Shown here one piece after another: positions 11,592 to 23,624 of a DNA stretch of 64,000 bases. The notes beneath the pieces were generated by a model. It saw nothing but the letters and a program-made list of their open reading frames with translations. It did not search any database and was not told the origin of the DNA. The stretch is from positions 124,001 to 188,000 of the forward strand of contig CAJNOI010000009.1 of the NCBI GenBank assembly GCA_905250115.1. Reading direction: 5' to 3'. This DNA is from Adineta steineri. Lineage: Eukaryota > Rotifera > Eurotatoria > Adinetida > Adinetidae. Every line of letters starts with the position of its first letter. The stretch's first letter is position 1. The translations under genes and the position numbers were made by a program.

Positions 11592-14500
11592 ATGAGTCAT
11601 TCAGGAGATCGTTTTACAGACATCGAACTAGAAAATAAACGATTGCCAGCATGTTTTGGTTACCTTACTTGGAAATTATTATCTCTCGAAGAAGCGATGA
11701 ATGAACTACCAATTTTTTTAAAAGAAACAAATCGTTTTGTTGAAGAAGCTAAAAAACATTGTACACATCCAAATGATCATAATTTAACAAAAGATGAATC
11801 TGCTGCAATTTACATTTATACAATGGAAATGTCTGATGATTCATGTGTTTATCGAATTTTAAATGAAACACTTCGTCTAGAAGATCGAACAAAAGTTCGT
11901 CCATGGTTTGGATATTTAAAACTTTTAGATTCTGCAACATCAAAATTACCTAACTTTAAAGGAACTGTTTGGCGTGGTATTGATAAAGATGTTACTAAGT
12001 ATTTTAAAAAAGGTCAAAAAATTACTTGGTGGAGTATAAGTTCATGTTCAACATCTATTAGTGTTATTTCTTCATTTATTAGCGAATCTTCTTCAAGTAC
12101 ATTATTTAATATTGAATGTTTAAATGGAAAATCAATTGCGTCATATACAAATTATCCAAATGAAAATGAAGTTATTTTAATGCCTGGAACAGTATTTGAA
12201 GTTGTATCTAATCCATTAAATCATTCAGGAGGATTAAATATTGTTCATTTAAAAGAATCAAGTAATGATGAACCACCGAGACCACCAAATCCGAGTAAGT
12301 CGTTCAATTACTATATTCATTAGATAAGAAATCAACAAGATGAATTTCGATGCATAAATCAATATGAGAATAATTGTGCAAAAATCTAATTAATAAATAA
12401 ATAGAAAGTATTTTCACGAAAATATTATTGTGTTTCTCAGATTTTTTTAAACTAATCGAATAAGAAATTGAAATAATTCAGGATTAGATTAATTATTGAT
12501 TATAAATTCATATTTATTTATTTTTATTTCAAATTCAAAATTATTTGTTTTATTTGACTGATCAAGATATATTGCTAGATGAAAATATTTATAGAAAAAT
12601 TCAAGCAAAATAATTTATTCTTATTTAGATGAAATATTGAAAATGTTTTATGAGATCAATATATGAGCTAATGTTAATTATCTATTCGTTTTTTTATCTT
12701 TATAAGAAAAGATTTTAAGAATTTAATTACATTTAAAATTACAAAGTTTCATAGGTAGAAAATGTGTCAAATAATAAAAAAATCTTTGGAAGAGATTTCG
12801 AATGATGTTTTTTTCAAAATCAGATAAAATTTGTTTTACAAATTAATATTACTTTGTATTCCATTTAGTCTTTCATAACACATAGTGCAGAAGTTTTAAT
12901 TCGACTTAAGTGTTAAGTTTTTAATCTAGTAAAAGACGTGATTGAAAGTTTATCCCTCGAATAAAAACACACAGTTAAGAAAGTTTTACAAAAATGGCTT
13001 TTTATTGACTTTAGTAATTCATATAATAAGAAACTAATAGATTTAAAAATAAAGTTCACCAACAAAACGAAAACTATTTGTGAATCCGATCTTCATATTT
13101 TATTTGAACTTCTATTTTTTAAATTTCATAGAATAAATTCCCTCTTTTTCAATAAAAATATCATAGGATTCTGCACAAGATTACTACGAAAACATTACTT
13201 TGATAATCTCAGTCAATAAAACTAAATAAACTATAGAGCAGATAAACAAAATTAAAAACTTTCTGAAATCGATATTTTTTATTCTAATCTTTTGTTGTTG
13301 TTGTTGATTATTTCATTGAAGAACATTTGAAAAAATAAGAATTATATTTGTATTTGGTAGTTCCAGATGTGAACTATTTTTTGTGATTTGTATAAAGAAG
13401 AATAAAATAGAGAACATTTTGCAAGGGTGGGTCATAGTTTGGTAAAGAAGAATAATCAGATCTGATCAAAACAGACTAAACTAAATTGAAAAATCTTTTT
13501 TTCCAAATAAATGATGAAACTTTAATAAAATATGTTATTCCATCAAGAAAATTGACGATATAAATTTTTCTTTTCTTTATAAAACTTATTTCTTAATCTA
13601 TAGAGTTTTTCACTATATAAACACGGGTAGGTGTGGGTATGAGTGTACGATGGCTATAATACTTACATCTACACCCTCAATTAAAATTTGTTGATTTTCT
13701 AGGTACTTATGTTAATATTTCAAATGAATAAAATATTATATATATAATCATTAAGAGTTTTAATCCAGCTAACCTCTATGAAACAGTTAGATTACACAGA
13801 AATTAGTTTTGTCATTAATTAACATATTTTTCTTAGTTAGATAAAATATTTTAAAGGCTTTTCTTAAATCTTCTACATTTTTCATACATTTCTTTCTATT
13901 TATAACTATGAAATTGAACATTTCCGTTTTGTGTACTTTTTTTTTGTTTAGTATAAACTAAATTTCCTTTGAATAGTTACTGATTTGGTGAGAGAACACA
14001 TTATTGAAGTGCGATATAATAAATACAGTATGGTAAAGTTACTGGTGAAGACGATATTCCGTCCATATATCAAACTTCGTAAAATTTTGTATTTTTTAAA
14101 TATGTTTTTCTGAAAACATGAAAAAGACTAATAACACCAGAATTTCATATTCATCATTTTTATTGTAGAGCCATCCAATGATTTACTGCGTGCTTTCATG
14201 ACACAGATGTATGAATTGAACGAGTTCACTACACCTCGCTACTTTTTCATTCTTCCGGCAAAGCACAGCGATTGGACAATACTCAACACGACGAAAGAGT
14301 GGTATCATCTTCATTACAAACTCTATTTTCTATGTGAATGTTCAAATGAGCCCCATAAAATACATGTAGCTCCACACAACGGCTATTCGATTAAAAAGAC
14401 GAGAGAATTCATCGTCAGATATGTATCTTATTTACGAACAACGTTGAAAATTGCTCAAGTCCTATTCAAACTTGGAAGTTTTGTTATTCCACAACAGGAT

Positions 14501-17500
14501 AGCATGACAGAGGCTGCTGGTAGCGATGTAGATACGATTTTACCGACATCTGATAAGCAAAAAGAGATGAAAGAACAGCTAAACTTGGTTGAGAAATTAC
14601 TCAATCGAGTCGACAATAATGGGACAATGTCAGAGTCTACGATGGTCGGACAAAATGAGTCACGTGGAGTGCCACTTCAAGAAACAGACTTACGTGAACT
14701 CGAAAAGTATCTGGATGTTGCCGATAATAAACTTAGTTTAGGAAATCTGTACCGAACAGTCACCGTTGATGGACATGTGCGTTGGTTGTGTCTAGAGCAC
14801 TATGACGATATCAGCTTTAATAACACTATGCCCAAATATATTGACCAGTTGGAAGCTATGGGAGGTAAATTCGATACGAAAACTAGAGTAGCAGTGTTGA
14901 GTCCAAAGGATTTGAGCAGCAAGAGTGTCCAAATATTGTGTGAAGCTCTCACAAAAGGTTTCAACGTTCTGAAATTGACACTTAAAGAGTGTACATTGTA
15001 TGAAAGTGATCTTGTCACACTGCTTGATGTTGTGATTAATCGCTCTTCGATTCAGTGTCTTAACGTGTTTACTGTTTGTGTTTGCAATATGTTTGGATTT
15101 ACGAAGTATGTCTGCAAATGCATGACTGCAGAATTTAATAATCAATCCTTCCAAGTGCGCTTTTGCGATAGTTACCAAGGTGGACATATTTCAATGCTTA
15201 CTCAACTCTTGCTACAAAACAAGATACGTCGAACGTTGGATTTTTCTGCTTGTGATTTTCTAGGCTACGAACGTGATCTTCAGAAGTGCTTTGAAACGAA
15301 TGGAATGGTGACTGGATTGATTGTGGAATATTCTAACAATGTTGATATCATAAATGCTGTGCTCAATTCAAAAATGGGAGCATTATATCAACTAAAACTG
15401 AACAAGTCGTTGCAGATACCATCGACTTTAACTCGTTTCTGTGAAATGTTGAAAATCAATCAAACACTAAAAGAAATCGATATTATGGATCAGACTGGTT
15501 TCGAAGACGAAACTTTCATTGTTAATCTTTTGAATATTTTGAAAGCACACAAATCAATCAAACATCTCAGTCTCCATGTACAGAATATTCAACCAACGGA
15601 TCGGAAAGAGGACAGTTTGATAGACTCATTGAAAAATGATCAATTTATCTCACGCCTCCGTATATCTGAATCTATTATCACACATGAACTTACACAGGCA
15701 TTTATCCAAGCTTCTCAAGAACATCACATCTTGAGGCATCTTGAGTTATATCATACCCAAGTGAACATCGACGATGTTCAACAGCTGAAATCCTTATATG
15801 AGAATCACAGTTTGATGTACCTGAACATATCAGCACGGCCATATTGGTACGCAATGCTGGAAGAAACAAATGGGCAACTTAAAAAGGGTAAGAATTAAGA
15901 TATGTATTTCATTGATTCTTCGGAAGATACCAAAACTTGATATACGGAGAGTAAATTAAATGGACACCTGCACACCTACATACTCGTTGATTTCCTATAG
16001 TAGTCTGACATGAGATCTTATTCGATCACCAGGCACTAAGTGTACTGGGACGATTTAGCTTTTAAAACATTCTCATATCTATATATTATTCGTATGACAG
16101 TAGAACGTGTCACGACTAAAAAGTCGTTTTGCTATGCAAATAGTACTAAGATACATTTTCCTCAAACGCTTATCGACGTTTGCTTTTGTCCAACTAAAAC
16201 CATTGAGATGACTTATGATAAACGATATCCATGACATTCTGTACTTATTTCACATAAAATGTTTATCATCCCCGTTTTTAGTTCAGAAATTTCAAAGCGG
16301 ACTAATCTGAATCCATTGGAGTATTCATTGATCCACGATGATTGCTAAAAAGGACTGTTAAGAATAAGCCACACGTGTTCGGTTTTTATTCACAATACAT
16401 ATACAGTATTCGTTGTAGAGGTGTTGATCAAATTTCAAGAAAAAGATATGTGAAACTAAATATATTTTCCTTAATAACAAAAATGAAAACAGCTAAATAA
16501 TTGTCAAGATAAATAAGTTGAAAGAAGAAGACTCGAAATGTAATCCTATTGATTTACATGAGCGTACAAAACGTACAATAACCACCTCTGAGAGTTTTGT
16601 ATTTGAGAATCTTAATAGAAAATAAATAACAACTAACGATTTGTAACTTAGTCTTGCGATAAAGAGCACGTAAAAGTTGAAATTTCATTAACTTTTCTAC
16701 AAAACTTTATTCTGTATTGAACGAGACATAATCAAAAAATTAACTATCTCAATGAGAAGAAGTATCTAACTATTCTATAATCTTCTCAATCAGTAGAATT
16801 ACTTTTCTGTTCTCAAAAGATCACGTTTTGACTTCAGATAAAAATAAACAATACACTGAAATATTGACTGAATAGAAACATCATTTCATAAAATTCATAT
16901 GAGCAAACAAAATAATCTGTCGCATATACTATGAGAGATCAAATGCAAACCATCTGACTCAGATTCTACCTGATTATCGATGTCTACTATGTCGACATTA
17001 ACAAGCGTTGTATTTCGATCAAAGAGATAGCTCAATTCAATGAAATGACTGAGAATAATAAGATTTTTTCTATTGAACGAAGTTAATCATGTTTGAAAGC
17101 ATCTATTCTCTATTCTATTCATGTGCTCCTTGTCATATACATTGCAAAAAAACTGAGACATCTTATTGTTCTAGAATAGTCTTTTTTGATAATCCACATC
17201 CGAACAGCCGAAAACAAAGACTATTTGTGCACTCTCCACTGAAACTAACTATCAGAACTCTATAAAATATAGATTTTCAAAGGTCAATCGTCAGTACATG
17301 AGAAAGAAAACAGATACTGAGAGACCATGCTATTATCAATCTCTTTCTTATACTTTTCTAGCAATCACACTCAAAAATACTCATCGATATGAAGATTAAT
17401 GTCTTTCATCATATTTAAATAAACTAATTTAATATTAAATCTAAAAACTTATTTAAACTCAAAAATCTTTTTATTTGAAAAGTTTAAAATAATGTTTTTT

Positions 17501-19384
17501 GATATTTGAATGATTAAAAAAGAAAAAATCTGAAATTCTTTTTCAACTCAAAATAAAAATAAATTATTTACAAACAAAATAGAAAATGTAGAGAGAGAGA
17601 AAACTAGTTAGATTTAAAAAAGTCATATTTAGATAGATATGGGAAATGGAATTTTTTTTTAAATATTAATTCAATATATTTGTAGAATTTGTACCAAGAA
17701 AAAAAGTTAAAATAGTTCTACATCATTATGAAAAATGTCGATAATTCTTTTCTCATCCATTTTATTTTCTTTTATTGAAACTAATTTCGATATGAATGAG
17801 ATTAATTCTTCAAGCTTTAAGATCTATTTTAAAAAATCATCGAAACTTCATGTTCTGTTTTTATTTTAACAGAAAAAGATCTTCAACTTCTCTCTCATTC
17901 ATTCATAGAATTGATCAATCTTCTTCATTTATGAATTAAAATTATCTTTTTTTGTTAAAATAAGAAAAAATCTATTCAATTCTAATTTCTATCTCTTTTA
18001 TTTTTCATTCTTAAGAATGTTTGTTAAACCAAAAACCCAAATTGCAATGATGCTCTTGTAGAGTTTTTAATGAAATTTTTATAAAATTTAGTTTTGGTTT
18101 ACAATAAAAAATATCGTTCATAGTAAATTATTATCTTAACATAGATTTATATGAATAAACTTTTAAATATTTCATTTCATTTTCACTTCAGATGATTTTA
18201 AATAAAAATCTTTTTATTTTACTTAAAAAACAAATTCAAAAACTAAACCGAAAATACTTTTATTCTCATAATAAAAGAAATTCCGAGTTTTTATTTTTCA
18301 CATCTTTTTCAAAGATAGAACAGATTCATTCAGATCACATTAATTCGAATCATTTTTATTTTATTACATTTTAAAATAACACTTTTTTATTCACATTTAT
18401 TCATCCATTTTATTCAAATATTTCAAAATCTTTTTTCTTTTAGGACAATCAATTCTTGTCAATCATATTACTATCAACACCAAATGGAAACAACATGGAA
18501 TTATTATTGCTGGAGGAAATGGACAAGGCAATCAATTAAATCAACTCTCTTGTCCTCGTGGTATCTATCTTGATGATGATCATCAAACTATTTATATTGC
18601 TGATTATTTCAATCATCGTATTGTTGAATGGAAATATGGAGCAAAGAATGGTCAAGTTGTTGCAGGTGGACATAGCAATGGAAATCGAAATGATCAATTG
18701 TATTGTCCAAGAGATGTGATTGTTGATAAAAAGAATAATTCTCTCATCATTTGTGATTATGGAAACAGACGAGTGGTACGATGGCTTCGTCAAAATGGTA
18801 AAAATGGAGAAACAATCATTTCTCATATTGATTGCTGGGGATTAACAATGGATAACAATGGAGATCTTTATGTCTCTGATTGGATAAAGCATGAAGTGAG
18901 ACGATGGAAACAAGGAGAGAAAGAAGGAACAATAGTAGCAGGTGGAAATGGAAAAGGAGATAATCTCAATCAGCTCAACTGGCCTAATTATAGCTTCGTT
19001 GATGAAGATCATTCAATTTATGTGTCGGAAAATAACAGTCATCGTGTTACGAAATGGGTGAAAGGTGCAAAAGAAGGTATTGTTGTTGCTGGTGGAAAAG
19101 ATGACGGGAATAGTTTGACACAATTATCTTGGCCTGCGGGAGTGATTGTCGATCATTTGGGTACTGTTTATGTAGCTGACTCGTACAATAATCGAATAAT
19201 GCGTTGGTGCAAAGGATCTAGCGAAGGTAGTATTGTTGTTGGTGGAAATGGAAAAGGAGACCAATCAAATCAATTCAATTGTCCCACAGGTTTATCATTC
19301 GATGTTCAGGGTAATCTGTATGTTGTCGACGAGAATAATCACCGAATACAAAAATTTGATATTGATTTGAATGAAATTTGTTGA
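11592..19384 (+). CDS. ADP-ribosyltransferase - LRR - NHL propeller chimera
   Basis: Exons 11592-12294, 14169-15887 and 18444-19384; both junctions keep phase (A+AG, G+GA), giving 1120 aa. Exon 1 is an arginine-type mono-ADP-ribosyltransferase with the R-S-E set: VWRGI (Arg128), CSTS (153-155) and ENE (191-193) before VILMPGT; the family moves ADP-ribose from NAD+ to protein arginine. No signal peptide, so probably cytosolic. Exon 2 opens with RYFFILP..W..LYFLCEC..GY, a module I recall from invertebrate multidomain proteins, then GNLYRTVT..GHVRWLCLEHY, then irregular RNI-type leucine repeats. Exon 3 has six NHL repeats (AGGNG.G..LNQL..P / IYIADYFNHRIVEW), a complete six-bladed propeller, usually a protein- or RNA-binding platform. 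Separate ART-LRR and NHL genes remain possible because the second intron is 2.6 kb, but no alternative first exon for the NHL part was found. AATAAA motifs follow the stop near 19450. Confidence 0.75.
12295..14168 (+). other. 1.9-kb intron between ART and LRR exons
   Basis: Donor CCGA|GTAAGT, acceptor TATTGTAG|AGCC. The ART frame reads nine further codons into the intron before a stop at 12321-12323. The intron is AT-rich and non-coding apart from the GT/CA hairpin at 13621-13680. Confidence 0.7.
13621..13680. repeat. GT/CA hairpin element, copy 2
   Basis: GGTAGGTGTGGGTATGAG, then TGTACGATGGCTATAATACT, then TACATCTACACCCTCAA. The GT-rich left arm and CA-rich right arm flank the core ATGGCTATAATACT, shared with copies at 11370 and (inverted) 56738. 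Confidence 0.65.
15888..18443 (+). other. 2.6-kb stretch between LRR and NHL exons (probable intron)
   Basis: Starts with the donor GTAAGAATT and ends with a pyrimidine-rich acceptor TTTTCTTTTAG. The LRR frame hits a stop three codons after the donor (15896-15898), as expected for an intron. The short frames inside (16040-16234, 18192-18374) are low-complexity and not supported. Confidence 0.6.
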
Positions 19385-20766
19385 CATCGATGATGAAATG
19401 AATAATTTAATTTTTTTGTGAAAATATTTTTGTTTATTTTTCTTGAAAAATAAATAAATTTGAAAATTTAAAATGAATTTTTGTTAATAATCAAATTAAG
19501 TTTGATTCATTGATAAATATCTGTTTTGATGTAATTTTTTAAAATGATTAAATAAAAGTTTAATTTATTCATGAATTTTGTTGTGATTGATTTGATATTA
19601 TATGTTCATAATTAAAATTAAATTTTCTGATTCGATTGAGATACATATAGAAGTGAGTTTCTAATTCTATTGAAGATGAAATAACATGAGAGCATAAGAA
19701 AGTAAGATGGAAGAATATTTGACTGATGAATTGATCGATTTTGTAATAAAATAAGATTCGATGATATTGTTGTTTGTCATTGAAATATTAATGAAAGAAA
19801 AAGAGATAACAGTGACGATATTCTATAAAACATAAATAATGATTAGATGATTTTTTCATAGAATTGATCTTGACAAATTTTAAATAAATAAATAAGTCAA
19901 TTTATTTTCCTCAATCGATCGAAAGAAAAGAAGAATTGTAAAATATGTGAATATAATTGAGGCTGTGTGGGTGTGAAATAAGAGACACCTACGCCCACAC
20001 CCGGTTTTTTGAAAAAAGACAATATTTTCAGAGATTTTTTGTACAAAAAAAGTTGCAAAAATCAGGTCAGAATACTTGATTTTTTTGTAAGCAACTAAAT
20101 TGAAAGCAAAAGTGAAAAAGTCTTTGCCACATGGAGGGGTCAAACACAAAAACAAGTTTTTACTTTAATTATTACGATTTTTTTCTTTAAAAAATAGTTT
20201 CATTAGTTGAAGTTCGAAAAAAACAAAATCTCTTTATATAGGGTGTTTCAGTAGAACCGCTATAAAACCAATAAATCATAGTGTATTCGAAAGTACAGAT
20301 TATGAGCTATCTAACTATTTTTAAATCTCCAAATTGGTATTTCTGACGAAAACTGCTTTGTTTATCCGGGAGAACGGGAGTCTTAAATTGAAATAACAAT
20401 TATTGAAGATTATCTGTTTCTGTAAGGTATCAAATGGATGTAATAGTATTAGCAAAGCAGTTCAAACAGAAACAAAGACGATAAGTAAGACAACATCTAT
20501 GTGATATCGAGAGATTTTACCGAACGGTGAAAACTGATGAAACATAATTAACTACTGATTGACTTTTACTGATCATTTAATTTGTACCCTTCTTAAAATA
20601 TAAATATTAAATTCGTCTTTCAATAAATAGTTTATTTCTACTACGATAACTATGTTTTTCGGATATTATTTACTATGAAAATAAATGATGAATAGTACAA
20701 TCACAAATATATAACTGTGAAAAACAGAAACAAAAAACTAAAGAATAAATCATTAAGTTATAAGTG
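19385..20766. other. Intergenic between convergent genes
   Basis: Holds the 3' region of the ART-LRR-NHL gene and of the RRM gene, and a GT/CA hairpin at 19961-20003. The stretch at about 20230-20540 is less AT-rich and starts AGGGTGTTTCAGTAGAACC, which resembles a transposon end, but no matching second end is visible. The frame 19880-20155 (minus) is not supported. Confidence 0.5.
19961..20003. repeat. GT/CA hairpin element, copy 3 (short)
   Basis: GGCTGTGTGGGTGTG, a short spacer, then ACGCCCACACCCGG. Compact inverted pair of TGTGGGTG and CCCACACC without the ATGGCTATAATACT core. Confidence 0.6.
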
Positions 20767-22135
20767 TTAGTCGTCATCATCGTCATCTGGTATGGCAGGT
20801 AATGGTGGTGATAATGAAGTTTGTGAAGTACTCATTAAATGATGATGAGGAGAAGATGGTTGAGGTGAATCATTATCATATAAACATTGAAGAATTTGAG
20901 TATATTCCGTTTCATATTGAGTTGTTTTCGCTTTTTCTTCAGCAAGAATTTGTTCATAATATGATGTCATTTCGAAATTTTCTAATTCAGTCATTAAATA
21001 CTGTTCATTGAGTACTTCGTTTTCATGTTTAAGTGATTCATGTTCAACTAATAATTTCGTATATTCTAAGAAACAATAAAATCAATGTTACAAGAATTTT
21101 CATTGAGTAATATATATACATACCTTGCTCAAGATGTTGTTGTAATCGATGAGTTTTATCCGCATCTTCATTTAGTTTTCTTAATTGTTCACAACAATTC
21201 TCTTCCAGTTGTCTTCGTTTAATCGAAAAATCTTCATTTAATTTTTTTATTAAATTTTGTAAACGATAAACTTCATTTGCTAGATCAATTTCACTAATAT
21301 GATGATTACTTTTTTCTGCAAGATCATTTTTATAATTTAATTCATATTTTAAAAATTTTTGATCATCATTAATATCAATCGCATCTTTTGCAATCACTGA
21401 ATTTTCTTTCGATGAATATTTAATATTCATTAATTTTTTATTTGTTGCTATACATTTCATAAGATTTAATTCTTGATTATTAAAATGATGTGGTTTATCA
21501 AGAATAATTCGATCAACTTGATCTAAGGAAAAAATCGATCTGTGTTTTTGTTTTCTCTTATATCTTTTTCTTTACCATAATCAGCAAATTCAACAAGAAT
21601 ATAATCATAATTTGTTTCGTGACATAATTTACAAGCGTATACAACACCATATGATGAAAAATATTCACGTAAATTTTTTAAATATTCTTCATCAATATCG
21701 AGAGAATCACATATAATCATTATGTCACGTATTGAATTCATATGTTCATTTGGATATTCCGGATCAAAAGGTAAAGCACGTTTAACATATCTAAATGAAT
21801 TAAGATTATAAATAAAATAATGTTGAATAAAAATTTACAAATGTCGACCATCAAGTCGATGTGGTCGATTAGCTATACATCGATCAACACTTTGAGAATT
21901 TTCATAACATATAAAAACGTAACCACCGCCAGTTGGTGATGTAAAATTATATTGACTGATAGTACCAAATTGTTCGAAATATGTTCTGAAAATAATTGAA
22001 ATAATTTGAATTATATTTTTCGAAAATAGTTACTAACAATAATGTATGAGGTTCTGTTTGATAACTAAGACCACCAATACAAATTTCTAAATAAATTGAA
22101 TCAATATGTCGACGATAGGTAGATACTGAAGACAT
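20767..22135 (-). CDS. RNA-binding protein with two RRM domains and C-terminal coiled coil
   Basis: Five exons in phase: 22038-22135, 21839-21985, 21576-21790, 21124-21522, 20767-21065; 385 aa. RRM1 (about residues 17-85) has RNP2 ICIGGLSY and RNP1 GGGYVFICY and ends RHLYVKRALP; RRM2 (about 100-175) has RNP2 IMIICDSLD, RNP1 DYILVEFAD and a closing KPHHFNNQELNLMKC. The arrangement resembles hnRNP A/B, DAZAP1 and Musashi proteins, which bind single-stranded RNA in splicing or translation control. From about residue 230 the protein becomes Glu/Lys/Leu heptad-like (VYRLQNLIKKLNEDFSIKRRQLEENCCEQLRKL starts there, shown only in part by position 21150-21300) and probably coiled coil; it ends in Ser/Pro-rich sequence and a run of six Asp. 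RRM2 is interrupted by a 53-nt intron that is open in frame and could be misread as coding. Exact orthology not recognised. Confidence 0.85.
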
Positions 22136-23174
22136 GATTATCTAAAATTTAATAAGATTAATAAATATATATGAAAAGAAATCAATCGAATAGATAGATT
22201 TTAGAATGGCGCTATCAACTGACTAATCGAATGACAGAAGGGAGGCAGCACATGTATACACTTAATCAAAATAGTGATCAGTATTGAGATATTTTATGCG
22301 TAATATAAAAAGAAATTATTACCGATGAACAATCCAGATGATAACGAGATATAAGAAGATGTAAATGTAAACTTATCAGCATCGACACCGTAGAAAAACT
22401 AATCGGACAATATTTTTCATAGAGCCGATCCAGACAGACAAAATTCAAAAAAACGGAGAAATACGTGTAGAAATTTTAAAATTTTAACGCAGTAGAACGC
22501 TTTCTGAAAAATTGCGTAGAAACGCGTTAAGAATTCGTAAAAACGGCGTTTTTCTAAAGATCATACCTGCCTGGGGATGAGTTTTTTATATTATAAAATC
22601 TTATGTGAATACTACAGCATTGAACGAAAGACATACTTTTCGTCTATATAAATCATGTTCTAAATCACAAATAAGATTATCTTGTCATTTTTACAAATAT
22701 CAATTCGCTCGCGCAAGAGTGTCTACATATAATTAAACATTCGGTTCTTTCGACATGCCAAGAGCTGATCGAGAATAGTCGAGTATTTCATACCTTGTTA
22801 AATTTGCATGTGATGACCAGTTATATCTATTACTATTAGCGATCATGTTAATCACGCTTCTTTTTCTTTTTTTATACATGAAAGAATGCTTTCATAGATA
22901 ACATCCTTTCTACTCTCCTATTCTGTTGATACAGTCTCTCGTATATTCAACAACCATCTATTTTCTAGGTACAATGATTCTCACTAATGAAAAAAAAATT
23001 TAATATACTACAGTTTTTCTATTGTTCTTGACTAATTAAGTAAATATAAAAACGCATAATAATTATAAATTATTAAAAGAAACAATGAAGTTATATATTT
23101 ATTAATAACTGTTCAAAATGTATGTTTGTAAAAAAACATATCTGACTGTTGATAACACATAAATAATAAACAAT
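22136..23174. other. Intergenic, no gene seen
   Basis: Upstream side of the RRM gene and 3' side of the coiled-coil gene. The part at 22430-22580 is richer in CG dinucleotides (AACGCGTT, AACGGCG) than the surroundings and may be an old repeat. No open frame is supported. Confidence 0.5.
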
Positions 23175-23624
23175 TTAGTTTAAGTTCGTAATCATTTCTA
23201 ATACATATTGTCGAGCCTCTTCCATTTCATTTATTAATTTATCATATTTAATTGATAATTTTGATAAATCTTTTTTCAATCGTCTATTTTCAGATTTTAA
23301 TTTAATACATTTTATTTGTAAATTTCGATTAGGACATAATTCATTATTTGTATTTTTTATTATTTGCTTTTCTTGTCCATCAAGTTTTACTCGCATTGAA
23401 TCAAGTTCTATTTTATATTTATGTAATACTGATGCTGATTCCTCTACTTCATGACAAAGTTTAGATACTTGTTCATTATGACTTCTTGTTAATTGCGTTA
23501 TTTGTTGTTCATATTCTTCTTTTTGTTCAATAAGTTTACTTTTAAAACGATCGACATTATTATGACCTCGTTCAGATTGTATTGTTTGTATATAAATAGG
23601 ACATTCTTCTGTGTCGATATACAT
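23175..23624 (-). CDS. Small coiled-coil protein, unknown family
   Basis: A 149-residue frame, nearly all predicted coiled coil by eye: charged heptads (QKEEYEQQITQLTRSHNEQV, then LKSENRRLKKDLSKL, ending MEEARQYVLEMITNLN). Codon use matches neighbouring real genes. The ATG lies directly after TTTCAATCATTTTAG, a good splice acceptor, so either an upstream non-coding exon or a trans-spliced leader is likely, or this is the last exon of a longer gene whose earlier exons I could not find between 23640 and 25170. No diagnostic motif; could belong to a centrosomal or cytoskeletal protein. Confidence 0.6.
   Translation of the reverse strand: MYIDTEECPIYIQTIQSERGHNNVDRFKSKLIEQKEEYEQQITQLTRSHNEQVSKLCHEVEESASVLHKYKIELDSMRVKLDGQEKQIIKNTNNELCPNRNLQIKCIKLKSENRRLKKDLSKLSIKYDKLINEMEEARQYVLEMITNLN

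Noticed and set aside
14792..15187. 131-codon frame antisense to the LRR exon
   Set aside because: Shadow of a real coding exon; the sense strand has recognisable modules and phase-consistent splicing.
19880..20155. 91-codon minus-strand frame in the intergenic region
   Set aside because: Overlaps the GT/CA hairpin and an AT-rich tail; Phe-rich with no family resemblance.
20225..20260. AGGGTGTTTCAGTAGAACC as a mariner-like transposon end
   Set aside because: No inverted second end, no TA duplication and no transposase frame visible.
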